A program made the position numbers and the translations under genes. The notes under the pieces were generated by a model that was not told where the DNA came from, did no database searches, and saw only the letters and a list, made by a program, of their open reading frames with translations. Source: Burkholderiaceae bacterium (GTDB lineage: Bacteria > Pseudomonadota > Gammaproteobacteria > Burkholderiales > Burkholderiaceae_E). Taken from it: 64,000 bases of DNA. This document shows, in pieces, positions 8,717-16,999 of this stretch. Each line of letters begins with the position of its first letter. Within the stretch, counting starts at the first letter, position 1. The DNA lies in assembly GCA_027493945.1 (NCBI GenBank), contig JAOSJU010000001.1, positions 1,178,001-1,242,000 of the forward strand, read 5' to 3'.

Positions 8717-9067
8717 ATGAACTGCGCATTCATCACCGACGAGCAGCGCGTCGTGCTGCTGGCCAATGGCCGCGAATCCTTGCAGAACCCGGACTTCGAT
8801 CCGGCACCCGTGGTCAAGCTGTTCACGCCGGATGCCGGCGCGACCTGGCTGTTGACCGAGATTGATCCCGATGACCACGACCACGCCTTTGGTCTTTGTG
8901 ACCTGGGCCCGGGGATGCCGGAAATCGGCTGGGTCAGCCTGGGCGAACTGGCAACCGTGAGCGGCGCGCTGGGCCTGCCAATCGAACGAGACCTGTCTTT
9001 CCGGGCCGAAAAGCGGTTGAGCGCCTATGCGCGCGATGCGCGGCTGGCCGGGCGAATCGTCCAATGA
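8717..9067 (+). CDS. DUF2958 domain protein (copy 1)
   Basis: The 116-aa protein shows the DUF2958 pattern LLANG...VVKLFTPDAGATWLLTEIDP...GLCDLGPGMPEIGWVSLGEL...ERDLSF. AGGAG lies 6 nt before the ATG. DUF2958 proteins are small conserved ICE and plasmid proteins of unknown function. A second copy is at 17000-17350. Confidence 0.85.
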   Translation: MNCAFITDEQRVVLLANGRESLQNPDFDPAPVVKLFTPDAGATWLLTEIDPDDHDHAFGLCDLGPGMPEIGWVSLGELATVSGALGLPIERDLSFRAEKRLSAYARDARLAGRIVQ

Positions 9068-9096
9068 TTTGCGCGGGGCGTCGCAAGAAGCCCCGT

Positions 9097-9762
9097 TCAA
9101 GGTCTCAGCAGATCCGGCAGGCAGTCGGCGAATGCCGGCTGGATCTTGCTCACGGGCTTGGCCACGGCTTCATCGCCGGTGAGAACTGCCATCGTCATGC
9201 CGGTCATGGTCATCAGACCGTTCGAGCTGCGCAGCACTTGCAGCGCAAGATCGACCGGGAAGCCGTCGGCACTACGCCGCAGCGGATGAATGCCGCCATG
9301 CACGAATGAGTTCATGCCGTGCCAGGTCACATCCTTGAAGTGCAACAGCATCTGGTGCGCGGCTGCCGGCGCGCCTTGTCCGACTCGCTTGCCGATCTGC
9401 TCAATCATTTCGCTGGCGCCGGGCAAGTTCTTGGCTGCCTGTTCGCTCTGCTGCGTCAGTGGCGCCAGCAACTTGTCGATCGCTGCGTCGCTAGCTGCGT
9501 AGAGCAGCCACATTGCCCGTGTCAGGGCCTCGAACTGCAGGCGCATGAGGCCGACGGCAGACGTGGGCAGTCGCAGCGACATCAACGCTCGCATTGCCGC
9601 CGCATGTTCCATAGCCACCAAGCACATGCCGAGGGCTGATTCGCCACGGGGCGATCCATCGAACTCGGCATTGCCCAGCAATTCATCCAGCCGTTCGTGC
9701 AAGGCATTGGAGCGGTGAAGCATGTGCTCCAACGGGTCGTTGTTGATGATGGTTTCTTCCAT
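9097..9762 (-). CDS. DUF6988-like hypothetical protein
   Basis: A 221-aa helical protein starting MEETIINNDPLEHMLHRS. It contains LMRLQFEALTRAMWLLYAAS and MNSFVHGGIHPLRRSADGFP, patterns seen in a family of mostly helical proteins common in proteobacterial ICEs (DUF6988, by recall). The start is tentative; an in-frame ATG lies 12 codons upstream. It runs against the surrounding backbone genes, so it is probably an inserted or independently expressed gene. Confidence 0.6.
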   Translation of the reverse strand: MEETIINNDPLEHMLHRSNALHERLDELLGNAEFDGSPRGESALGMCLVAMEHAAAMRALMSLRLPTSAVGLMRLQFEALTRAMWLLYAASDAAIDKLLAPLTQQSEQAAKNLPGASEMIEQIGKRVGQGAPAAAHQMLLHFKDVTWHGMNSFVHGGIHPLRRSADGFPVDLALQVLRSSNGLMTMTGMTMAVLTGDEAVAKPVSKIQPAFADCLPDLLRP

Positions 9763-10284
9763 AGAGGGATGGTAGGACGGTCGTGCGTCCCCGGCCAAGC
9801 AGACATGGCCGGTCGCGCTGTCGTGCTTCGCATCGAGCCGCCTGCGGCGTCTCGCCCCTGATGGGCTTCCATCGTTCCCTCGCTCCGCTCGGCTGACGCC
9901 TCCGGCCCGGATTCCTAGATCCGGGCCTGCGCGCTTCGCTTGCCGTGCGGTCGGCGTGTTGAGGGGCCGTTGCCTTGTCCAGCCGTCTCCCCTGACTTCA
10001 TCACCTTGTCCGCGACTGTAGCCCGCGCCCGTGCGCCGTCAAGGCGCGCAGGGCCGTGTCCTCGGCTGCGCCTGCGGGCCGCACCAACCCTGCGCTTGCC
10101 TCCTTGACGGCCCCCGTCCACGGGCTCCCCTTCGTCGCGGGCGATGAACTCAGGAAAGACGGTGGCAACAGGGCCAACCGGGTTCCTCGTGCCGACCGCA
10201 CCGAACAGCCGAAAGGCTGGGCTCCGAATCTAGGAATCCGGTGTGCGGTGTGAACAGCAAACCCTCTTTGTCAGGAGAAAGATC
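9763..10284. other. Gene-free leader before DUF932
   Basis: About 520 bp without a credible gene. It contains repeat copy B (9811-9944), the hairpin GGCCCGGAT-N6-ATCCGGGCC at 9904-9927, and a perfect 14-bp inverted repeat (CCGGATTCCTAGAT at 9907-9920 and its complement at 10228-10241) that brackets about 300 bp. Confidence 0.55.
9811..9944. repeat. Dispersed ICE repeat, copy B
   Basis: Partner of 7611-7727, with the same ordered segments. This copy has a perfect 9-bp-stem hairpin at 9904-9927. It lies upstream of the minus-strand DUF6988-like gene. Confidence 0.6.
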
Positions 10285-11112
10285 ATGCAACTCGCATCCC
10301 GTTTCGCTTCCCATTCCCCGGTGCTGCGCAGCGATTACCCGCTGTCCGATGACCAGATTCACCGCGTGGCCCCGTCCATCTTCGCGGACGCCCCGCACGA
10401 AAGCCGCTCCGAGCGGTACAGCTACATACCCACCGCCGCCGTACTGACCGAGCTTCGCAAGGAGGGGTTTCAACCCTTCATGGTGACGCAGACCCGTGTG
10501 CGCGATGAAGGCAAGCGCGAGCATACGAAACACATGCTGCGCCTGCGCCACGCCAGCCAGATCAACGGCGCGGAAGCCAATGAAATCGTGCTGTTGAACT
10601 CCCACGACGGCACCAGCAGCTATCAGATGCTGGCGGGCATGTTCCGCTTCGTTTGCAGCAATGGCCTTGTCTGCGGCGACACCGTGGCGGACGTGCGCGT
10701 GCCCCACAAAGGCGATGTGGCCGGGCACGTTATCGAAGGCGCTTATCAAGTGTTGAGCGGCTTTGAGCGCGTGAAGCAAAACCGCGAAGCAATGCGGGCC
10801 GTCACGCTCGACGATGGCGAGGCCGAAGTATTCGCCCGTGCTGCATTGGCCCTCAAGTACGACGACCCGAACAAGCCCGCGCCCGTCACCGAGTCGCAAA
10901 TCCTGATGCCGCGCCGGTTCGACGACCGCCGCCCCGACCTGTGGAGCGTGTTCAACCGCGCACAGGAGAACTTGACCAAGGGCGGATTGCATGGCCGCAG
11001 CGCCAACGGACGCCGCCAGCAGACCCGACCCGTGCAGGGCATTGATTCCGACGTGCGCCTGAATCGCGCCCTCTGGATGCTGGCCGATGGCCTGCGCCAG
11101 TTGAAAGCCTGA
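10285..11112 (+). CDS. DUF932 domain protein
   Basis: This 275-aa protein starts at the ATG after CAGGAGA, giving MQLASRFASHSPVLRSDYPL. DUF932 features include YSYIPTAAVLTELRKEGF, HTKHMLRLRHA, NEIVLLNSHDGTSSYQMLAG and FRFVCSNGLVCGD. Proteins of this family (phage/plasmid-like TIGR03299 relatives) are common in plasmids, ICEs and phages; their function is unknown. A hairpin follows the stop and the ParB-like gene starts 66 bp later on the same strand, probably co-regulated. Confidence 0.85.
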   Translation: MQLASRFASHSPVLRSDYPLSDDQIHRVAPSIFADAPHESRSERYSYIPTAAVLTELRKEGFQPFMVTQTRVRDEGKREHTKHMLRLRHASQINGAEANEIVLLNSHDGTSSYQMLAGMFRFVCSNGLVCGDTVADVRVPHKGDVAGHVIEGAYQVLSGFERVKQNREAMRAVTLDDGEAEVFARAALALKYDDPNKPAPVTESQILMPRRFDDRRPDLWSVFNRAQENLTKGGLHGRSANGRRQQTRPVQGIDSDVRLNRALWMLADGLRQLKA

Positions 11113-11139
11113 ACCGTTCCCCCGCCGGAGGGGCGGTTC
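11111..11139 (+). terminator. Hairpin between DUF932 and ParB-like genes
   Basis: GAACCG-TT-CCCC pairs with GGGG-CGGTTC around a short loop at the DUF932 stop. There is no T tract, so it may attenuate or stabilise mRNA rather than terminate. Confidence 0.45.
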
Positions 11140-11177
11140 CCCTCCATTCCCTTGTTTCACTCGATTGGAGATACACC

Positions 11178-13229
11178 ATGAACGCCATTACCCAAACCGA
11201 AGCCCGCGCCATCCAAGCCCCCGCGCTGGAAGCTGCCGACCCGACCAAGAACCTGATTCTGGTTCCGCTGTCGCGGCTGGTGCTGCGCCCCACGGGCCGC
11301 AACGTGCGCAAGACCCCGCGCATGTCCATCCCCGAACTGGCCGCGAGCATCCACCGCGTGGGCCTGCTGCAAAACCTGATCGTGATTCCCGCCGCCGATG
11401 GCGAGCATTACGAGGTGGTGGCCGGTGGCCGTCGCCTTGCAGCGCTCAAGCTGCTGGCGAAGAAGCACCGCATCGCCAAGGAATGGGAGGTGCCTTGCCT
11501 GCTGGTGGCCAATGGCACCGCCCGCACCGCCAGCCTCACCGAGAACGTGCAGCGCGAAGCGATGCACCCGGCAGACCAGTTTGAAGCCTTTGCGGCACTG
11601 GTGGCCGAAGGCCGTCCCATCGAGGACATTGCAGCGGATTTCAGTGTCACGCCGCTGGTGGTGCAGCGCCGCTTGAAGCTGGCGAATGTCTCCCCGCGCC
11701 TGATGGCCGATTATCGCGCCGATGCCGTGAGCCTTGACCAGTTGATGGCCCTTGCCATCACCGACGACCACGCCGCGCAGGAAGCCGCGTTCTACGATGC
11801 GCCCCAATGGCAGCGCCAACCTTCCGCGCTGCGCGAACGCCTGACCGAGCGGGAAATCGACGCCTACCGGCATCCGCTGGCGCGCTTCGTCGGGCTGGAC
11901 GCCTACGAACAGGCGGACGGAGGCATCCGCCGTGACCTGTTCGCGGAAGGCGATGCGGGCGTGTATCTGACCGATGCCGCGCTGCTGGAACGGCTGGTGC
12001 AAGACAGGCTGGCGGCTATCGCCGCCGAGGTGAAGGCCGAAGGCTGGACATGGGTGGATGCCACGCCGGGCGTGACCCATGCTGACCTGCACGCCTTCCA
12101 GCGTGCGCCGAGGGAACGGCGCGAACCGAACAAGCGCGAAGCGCAGCGCATTGAGAAGCTGCAAACCAAGCTGCACGAACTAGCCGAAGCCGTGGATGCC
12201 GCGCTGGACGCCGACGACGAGGAAAAGGCCGACGCCTTGCAGGAGGAAGGCGAAACCGTGGGCGAGCAGTTGCAAGCGCTGGAAGATGGCTTACAGGACT
12301 ACGACGCGAACGTGAAGGCCACAGCCGGTGCCATCGTCACCATCGACCGCAACGGCGAGGCCGTGATTCATCGTGGCCTGATGCGCGAGGCTGAGGCCAA
12401 GGCACTGCGCACGCTGGAACGGCTGCGCCAAGGGTTCAGCGGCGAGGATGCCGAGAACGAGAACGATGATGAAGGCGACACGGCAGACGAGACACAAGCC
12501 CCCACCATGTCCGACCGGCTGGCGCAACGGTTGAGCGCCCACCGCACGGCGGCGCTGCAAATCGAAGTCGCCCGGCATCCGCAAGCCGCGCTGGCTGCCG
12601 TGGTGCATGGCATGGTGCAGACCGTCTTGCAGGAGCGCCACTACGGCCACGACTTACCGTTAGGCGTGAGCCTGAAAGTACAAGACCGGCTGGAAGGCAT
12701 GGCCCCGGACTGGCCGGAATCGCCCGCCGCCGTGGCGCTGCGCGAACTGCAACAGGTGGCGGGCGAAGCCTTGCCGCAGGACAGCGCCGAACTGTTCGCC
12801 GCGCTGCTGGCGAAGTCGCAAGACGAACTCGTGAGGGTGCTGGCCATGTGCGTGGCCTCGACGGTTGACGTGGTGACGCCCCGCGCCACGCCGTACCAGC
12901 CCGGCGCGGGACTGGCGCAGGCCGTGGGCCTCGACATGGCCGCATGGTGGAAGCCGACCGCCGAAGGCTACTTCAAGCACGTTCCGAAGGCTGCGATCCT
13001 GCAAGCCGTGGGCGAGTACGCGCCGGAGCACGTCACGCGGCTGGCGAAGTTGAAGAAGGCCGACATTGCCAGCGAGGCCGAACGGCTGGCCGATGGCACG
13101 GGCTGGATGCCCGCCATCTTCAAGGCCGCAGGCTCGCAGGATGCCGCGCAGGAGGCAGACCCGGAGCAGGACGCCCCGGAAGATACCGTGGCAATGACGG
13201 ATGAACCCGCCGAGGTGCTGGCCGCTTGA
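11178..13229 (+). CDS. ParB/RepB/Spo0J-family protein, 683 aa
   Basis: The N-terminal ParB/Srx domain has LSRLVLRPTGRNVRKTPR, SIHRVGLLQNLIVIPA and EVVAGGRRLAALKLL (GxRR box), followed by ENVQREAMHPADQFEAFAAL and a helix-turn-helix (IEDIAADFSVTPLVVQRRLK). The long C-terminal part is specific to ICE and plasmid ParB-like proteins and includes an acidic coiled segment (about residues 310-380) and ARATPYQPGAGLAQAVGLDMAAWWKPT. Such proteins bind centromere-like DNA and often regulate transcription; CTP-switch behaviour is known for the fold but was not tested here. It is not adjacent to parA, as is usual in this ICE family. Confidence 0.9.
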   Translation: MNAITQTEARAIQAPALEAADPTKNLILVPLSRLVLRPTGRNVRKTPRMSIPELAASIHRVGLLQNLIVIPAADGEHYEVVAGGRRLAALKLLAKKHRIAKEWEVPCLLVANGTARTASLTENVQREAMHPADQFEAFAALVAEGRPIEDIAADFSVTPLVVQRRLKLANVSPRLMADYRADAVSLDQLMALAITDDHAAQEAAFYDAPQWQRQPSALRERLTEREIDAYRHPLARFVGLDAYEQADGGIRRDLFAEGDAGVYLTDAALLERLVQDRLAAIAAEVKAEGWTWVDATPGVTHADLHAFQRAPRERREPNKREAQRIEKLQTKLHELAEAVDAALDADDEEKADALQEEGETVGEQLQALEDGLQDYDANVKATAGAIVTIDRNGEAVIHRGLMREAEAKALRTLERLRQGFSGEDAENENDDEGDTADETQAPTMSDRLAQRLSAHRTAALQIEVARHPQAALAAVVHGMVQTVLQERHYGHDLPLGVSLKVQDRLEGMAPDWPESPAAVALRELQQVAGEALPQDSAELFAALLAKSQDELVRVLAMCVASTVDVVTPRATPYQPGAGLAQAVGLDMAAWWKPTAEGYFKHVPKAAILQAVGEYAPEHVTRLAKLKKADIASEAERLADGTGWMPAIFKAAGSQDAAQEADPEQDAPEDTVAMTDEPAEVLAA

Positions 13230-13291
13230 CCCGTGCCGAAGGCAAGCGCTCCGGCCTCGACCGGGGCGCTTTGCTGGAAGGAAAAGCCACC

Positions 13292-13501
13292 ATGACCCGC
13301 ACCACCACCAGCCGCCCGCGCATGGCGGCGATCTACGTCCCCGGCACGGTACGCGCCCGCCGCTGGCACGGCGAAGGCGACGTGCGCGGCTACCGCCCGC
13401 CCTCGGGCTGGTCGGCCCGCGCCGATCTCATCGACATTCATCCCATCACGGGCCGCGCCTTGCCGCGTGCCGTGTGGTGGCTCATCGAGACGAAGGAATA
13501 A
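13292..13501 (+). CDS. Small conserved ICE protein, 69 aa
   Basis: The ATG follows GGAAGG by about 10 nt and lies 62 bp after the ParB-like stop. The protein (MTRTTTSRPRMAAIYVPGT...) is basic and contains RARRWHGEGDVRGYRPPSGW and IHPITGRALPRAVWWLIET. It has no known domain. It is probably co-transcribed with the ParB-like gene and ends just before a strong hairpin. Confidence 0.6.
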   Translation: MTRTTTSRPRMAAIYVPGTVRARRWHGEGDVRGYRPPSGWSARADLIDIHPITGRALPRAVWWLIETKE

Positions 13502-13511
13502 CCGCGATCAG

Positions 13512-13546
13512 CACCGCGCCCAGGCCGTTCCGTCCTGGGCGCGGTG
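13512..13546 (+). terminator. Strong hairpin after ParB-like operon
   Basis: A perfect 13-bp stem (CACCGCGCCCAGG with its complement, 9-nt loop) starts 10 nt after the small gene. No T tract follows. Confidence 0.6.
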
Positions 13547-13626
13547 GACGCAAAATCCGGGTGCGGCAGTGGCCGCGCCCTGTGTTCAAAGCTAACAGCC
13601 TCAAGCCGCAGCTCGAAGCAGCGCCA

Positions 13627-13965
13627 TCATGCAGCCACCAGCGCCGCCAGATGCTGTTCAAAGCTGCCCGCGCTGCTGGCGGCGTTCACATGGTCGAAGT
13701 AGTCGTACCAGCCGCTGGCCTTGATGCCCGCCAGCAGCGCGTTCCGGGCGTGCTGGTCAGGGAAGCGCCAGATACCGAGGAAGCGGTGTTCGCTGCCTTG
13801 GTCGATGTGGGGTTCGGTTTCGGCCAGCGTCAACACTTCCACCCCCATGCTGGCAAGGCCACCCATCGCATTGCCGACGTTGGCGAGGAACTGCTGGCGC
13901 TGCTCGGCCGGCAGCGCATTCCATGCGGCGTTGGGGGTATAAAGTTCGACGAGGTAGTGAGACAC
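13627..13965 (-). CDS. DUF6616-like small protein (dimeric barrel type)
   Basis: 112 aa from a GTG start with AAAGGAGA 5 nt upstream. The sequence SHYLVELYTPNAAW, then HRFLGIWRFPDQHAR and GWYDYFDHVNA, resembles muconolactone-isomerase-like alpha/beta barrel proteins (DUF6616 by recall). It is the last gene of a marR-led minus-strand unit inserted between the ParB-like and DUF736 backbone genes. The role is unknown; a small-molecule or stress-related function is only a guess. Confidence 0.6.
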   Translation of the reverse strand: MSHYLVELYTPNAAWNALPAEQRQQFLANVGNAMGGLASMGVEVLTLAETEPHIDQGSEHRFLGIWRFPDQHARNALLAGIKASGWYDYFDHVNAASSAGSFEQHLAALVAA

Positions 13966-13982
13966 GGGTTTCTCCTTTGTGG

Positions 13983-14753
13983 TTATGCGAGGTTGCGCTG
14001 GGCGCGTTGACAAATGCGGCGGGTTGCATCGGTCGATGCACCTTGCAGCCACTGGGTACAGAGGTCACGCACGAAAACGGGTTGATCCTTGGCGGCATCG
14101 TTGAGCCAGTTGGCCACCGAGTCCTGCACGTAGGCAGATGGATCAGCGCGCAACGGCGACAAAATGGGCAGCGCCTGTGCGGGTTCGCGCTTGAGCGCGG
14201 CGATGTGGGCGCACCACACGCCACGCGGACGCAGGGCTTCGCTGGCGAATCGGCGCAGGCGTTCGGATGGCTCCGCCGTCCATGGCGCCAAGTGCGCGAT
14301 GGACTCCGCCAGTTCCTGCGCCAGATGCGGGCGCACGCCCATCCACGCCCATTCACGCACGCCGAAATGCACGTCGTCGGCCAGCGGGCGAATGGAAGTC
14401 AGCCGCGCTTGCAGATCCAGCGCGGGCTGCGCGCCGATCATGAAGCAGGCCCAGCCACGCACCGTATCGGCAGCGTGGCTCTGGCACTGTGCAATCCCAT
14501 CCGTGCCCAGTTCGTCCAGCAGCACTGCACCGATGCAGGCCATGCGCTTGAGGACGCCCAGCGCGCAAGCGACATTGACGGCCTTCAACGCAGAGGCCGA
14601 CAGGCCGGGAAACACGGTTCGCACCAGCATGGCCTGATCGAGCGCCATACATTCGGCCAACGTGGCGCTTTGCATCTGGCCGCGCGACAGGGCGTGCAGC
14701 ACATCGGCAGGAATGTCGGCGGCGCGGATCGCGCCTTTGCGGGCGTGCGTCAT
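13983..14753 (-). CDS. DNA-alkylation-repair-like HEAT-repeat protein
   Basis: A 256-aa helical protein. Its ATG overlaps the marR stop (ATGA), so the two are coupled. The C-terminal half has the pattern of AlkD/AlkC-like DNA alkylation repair proteins: DDVHFGVREWAWMGVRP, WTAEPSERLRRFASEALRPR, WVCAHI-like and LRADPSAYVQDSVANWLND with HEAT-like helices. AlkC/AlkD enzymes excise N3- and N7-alkylated purines. Family placement is reasonable but subfamily and catalysis are not established. Confidence 0.7.
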   Translation of the reverse strand: MTHARKGAIRAADIPADVLHALSRGQMQSATLAECMALDQAMLVRTVFPGLSASALKAVNVACALGVLKRMACIGAVLLDELGTDGIAQCQSHAADTVRGWACFMIGAQPALDLQARLTSIRPLADDVHFGVREWAWMGVRPHLAQELAESIAHLAPWTAEPSERLRRFASEALRPRGVWCAHIAALKREPAQALPILSPLRADPSAYVQDSVANWLNDAAKDQPVFVRDLCTQWLQGASTDATRRICQRAQRNLA

Positions 14754-15244
14754 GGCGCAGTCCCTGCGAGATTGTCCGCGACCTTTTCCAGCAGCGTCGC
14801 CAGCTGCTTGCGCTCCGGTGCGGAGAGATTGCCGTACAGGCTGGCGATCCAGCGGCCATGCTGCTCGAATGTGACCTTCGCAACCCGTTTGCCCTTGCGC
14901 GTGAGCCGTATGCACAAGGCGCGGCGGTCGGTGGCATCGGCATGGCGCTCGATCAGTTCTTCGCGCTCCAGACCATCGAGCAGGCCCGTCACCGTAGCGC
15001 GGGTGACGCCGGCCCGTTCGGCCAGTGCGTTGGGTGCTAGCCCGCCGGGTGCGGCATCAAGCAGGAACAGCAGTACGAAGCGGCCCTCGGAGAGACCGTG
15101 AGGTGCCAGCAACGTGGCGCAGTCGCGGTCGATTCCAGCCGCCAGCGAGAGCGTCTGGAAGCATAGGCGAATGCCATCCACGTCGGGCATCTTGCGTTGC
15201 TGCGCTTCCTGTATCAGCGCCAGATATTTTTGTTCCAACTTCAT
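14750..15244 (-). CDS. MarR-family transcriptional regulator
   Basis: 164 aa with the MarR winged helix: GLAPNALAERAGVTRATVTGLLDGLEREELIERHADATDRRALCIRLTRKG, including the DxR wing (ATDRRA). N- and C-terminal helices would form the dimer. The gene leads a three-gene unit with the alkylation-repair-like and DUF6616-like genes, so it probably controls them and itself. A perfect palindrome lies just upstream. MarR proteins usually respond to small phenolic or oxidative ligands; the ligand here is unknown. Confidence 0.85.
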   Translation of the reverse strand: MKLEQKYLALIQEAQQRKMPDVDGIRLCFQTLSLAAGIDRDCATLLAPHGLSEGRFVLLFLLDAAPGGLAPNALAERAGVTRATVTGLLDGLEREELIERHADATDRRALCIRLTRKGKRVAKVTFEQHGRWIASLYGNLSAPERKQLATLLEKVADNLAGTAP

Positions 15245-15252
15245 GAAAATGC

Positions 15253-15269
15253 CGCCATATTGTATGGCG
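15253..15269. promoter_or_regulatory. Palindrome upstream of marR, probable operator
   Basis: CGCCATA-TTG-TATGGCG is a perfect 7-bp-arm inverted repeat starting 9 nt before the marR start codon (on the minus strand), placed to cover the ribosome site or promoter. Binding by the MarR protein is inferred. Confidence 0.6.
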
Positions 15270-16073
15270 ACTAACTATATCAGGTCAGACACCCATCGAA
15301 CATTGCGTGTCGGCGCGTAGCGCCGCCGGGCTTTCAGGCTGCGCCCCGTGCCGTCTTTGCCGTCACGGCCATTCGGCTTCAATCCCTCACGCCTTCGCGC
15401 CTGCGGCGCTGCGCGCTTCGCTTGCCTCCAGGAGAAAGCCCTGCGGGCTATCCCCGCCGCGCGATGCTTGGCGCCCCTTGATGCGGCCGAACCGGCTGCG
15501 CCGGATCGGCCCGACCAGCGCCCGCCGCGATGGGCGGGGCGCTGGTGAACACGCTGGCGCCTGCTGCGACAGGTTGTGCAGATGGGTGCCGTCCTCGACG
15601 CTGGCGATCGTTGCCTGTCCATCACGAAGGACGGTTCACGGACATCCTGCCCGGCATCACTATGGAGCTTCCACGCCACGCCTCAAGGCCGGCACCGCAA
15701 AGTGCGGCAGGGACGTTCTCGCCTGTCGTCGGGTGGTTGACCTGGCCCGCGTCAGCGGGCGAGCCGGAGAACCCTTCGGGCGGGGATGCCGAGTTGGCTC
15801 CACCTCCTTTCGGAGCGGTTCGGCCCAAGGCGTCCTTGTCTCGTTGTGAATCCTGGCGGGGCCGCGGCTGCGCCTCGGGCTTCATGGCTGCAACCGTCCA
15901 GCGAAAACAATTTCCCCGCCGCTACGCGGCTTCCTCGCGCAGCAAATTCTTTTCGCCTTCCGGTTCTCCACTGCGTTGCGACCGCAAGCGGTGCAGCCAG
16001 CCCGTCCCCCACCGGCCGGATCACAACAAGGACGCGATGGGCGCGAACCTTGTTCAACCGAAAGGAAAACATC
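15270..16073. other. Long GC-rich leader before DUF736
   Basis: About 800 bp with no credible gene on either strand. It holds an inverted copy of a hairpin (15516-15544) and a segment ending in CTGCGCGCTTCGCTTGCC that resembles other leader repeats in this element. The ORFs in it are repeat-derived and have no recognisable protein pattern. Confidence 0.5.
15516..15544 (-). repeat. Inverted copy of the 16395 hairpin
   Basis: Read on the minus strand, this 29-nt hairpin is identical to 16395-16424 apart from one missing G. The two copies face each other across the DUF736 gene, about 850 bp apart. Confidence 0.6.
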
Positions 16074-16388
16074 ATGGCCAACATCGGCACCTTCACCGCA
16101 GACAAAGACGGCTTCACCGGCACGCTTCGCACCCTGACGCTCAACGTCAAGGTCAAGCTGGTTCCCAACGACAAGGGCAACAGCGAGAACGCCCCCGACT
16201 TCCGCCTGCAAGCCGCAGGCCACGACATCGGCGCGGCGTGGAAGAAGACCAGCGAGACCGGGCGCGAATACCTGTCCGTGACCTTCGATGATCCTTCGTT
16301 TCCGGCGCCGGTCTATGCCCGCCTGATCGAAGGCGAGGCCGGCACGCACGACCTGATCTGGTCGCGCAGCAAGCCCCAGACGGCGTAA
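16074..16388 (+). CDS. DUF736 domain protein
   Basis: The 104-aa protein is preceded by AAAGGA. It contains the family pattern [40 protein letters not shown] and [22 protein letters not shown]736 proteins are conserved in conjugative plasmids and ICEs and are probably single-stranded-DNA-binding-like small proteins of unproved function. Confidence 0.9.
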   Translation: MANIGTFTADKDGFTGTLRTLTLNVKVKLVPNDKGNSENAPDFRLQAAGHDIGAAWKKTSETGREYLSVTFDDPSFPAPVYARLIEGEAGTHDLIWSRSKPQTA

Positions 16389-16394
16389 CCGCCG

Positions 16395-16442
16395 CAGCGC
16401 CCCGCCCATCGCGGCGGGGCGCTGTGCTGCTGATCGCAGCAC
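16395..16442. terminator. Tandem hairpins between DUF736 and XRE genes
   Basis: A 12-bp perfect stem (CAGCGCCCCGCC with its complement, 6-nt loop) is followed at once by GTGCTGC-TGATC-GCAGCAC. They sit between two convergent genes and could act as a bidirectional terminator, although no T tract is present. Confidence 0.6.
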
Positions 16443-16451
16443 ATCATTACG

Positions 16452-16757
16452 TCACGCGCGCGGCTTCGCCGCGTCTCGCTCCTTTAGTACCGCCTCCAAC
16501 TCCCGGCGCACCTGCGCCAGCAGCTCGTCGGCCTTGCGCGGGCTGTCACCCGCGTAGGCCAGCGTCAGCAGCGTGAGTGGGTGGATCTCCATCACCTCGC
16601 ACAGCTCGGCCAGCTTATGCAGGGTCGGGCTTTTCAGGTCGCGTTCGAGGGTGCTCATGTAGGTGCGGCTGGACACGTCAGAGAAGGCTTCCTGGCTCAA
16701 GCCACGCGCCTTCCTGACCGTCTTCAACGCCTTCGCCAATGAGTTCCCAGCCGCCAC
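16452..16757 (-). CDS. XRE-family transcriptional regulator
   Basis: The 101-aa protein starts at GTG with AGGA 8 nt upstream. The N-terminal helix-turn-helix is SLAKALKTVRKARGLSQEAFSDVSSRTYMSTLERDLKSPTLHKLAELCEVM. The C-terminal helix may dimerise. This XRE gene, divergent from the downstream replication genes, is conserved in Tn4371-like elements and probably acts as a repressor. The 12-bp palindrome upstream is a likely target. Confidence 0.85.
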   Translation of the reverse strand: MAAGNSLAKALKTVRKARGLSQEAFSDVSSRTYMSTLERDLKSPTLHKLAELCEVMEIHPLTLLTLAYAGDSPRKADELLAQVRRELEAVLKERDAAKPRA

Positions 16758-16796
16758 CTATGGTTTCCTTCAAAAACCAAGATGACAGCCCATTGC

Positions 16797-16808
16797 GCCC
16801 TATAGGGC
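16797..16808. promoter_or_regulatory. 12-bp palindrome GCCCTATAGGGC, putative XRE operator
   Basis: It lies 40 nt upstream of the XRE start in the divergent region. A second CTATAG occurs 8 nt further on (CTATAGTG), suggesting a pair of half-related sites. Its position suits autoregulation and control of the rightward promoter. Binding is inferred. Confidence 0.5.
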
Positions 16809-16999
16809 TACAATCTATAGTGTTCATTTGATATTGTTTTACGTCTCTGTGCCTTTACGGAAATCCGCATCAGCGGGTTTCAGCAAAGCCACGAAACCGC
16901 ATCCGCGCTTGCGCACGAAGGCGCAAATCCGGCTTGGCGGTTCCGCGCTTCGGCGTGAAGCCGCATTCGTGCATCATTGGATTTGTGGGATCGCCAACC

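Noticed and set aside
15301..16073. Several ORFs of 80-250 codons before DUF736
   Set aside because: They overlap repeated leader sequence, lack recognisable protein patterns and conflict with each other in frame.
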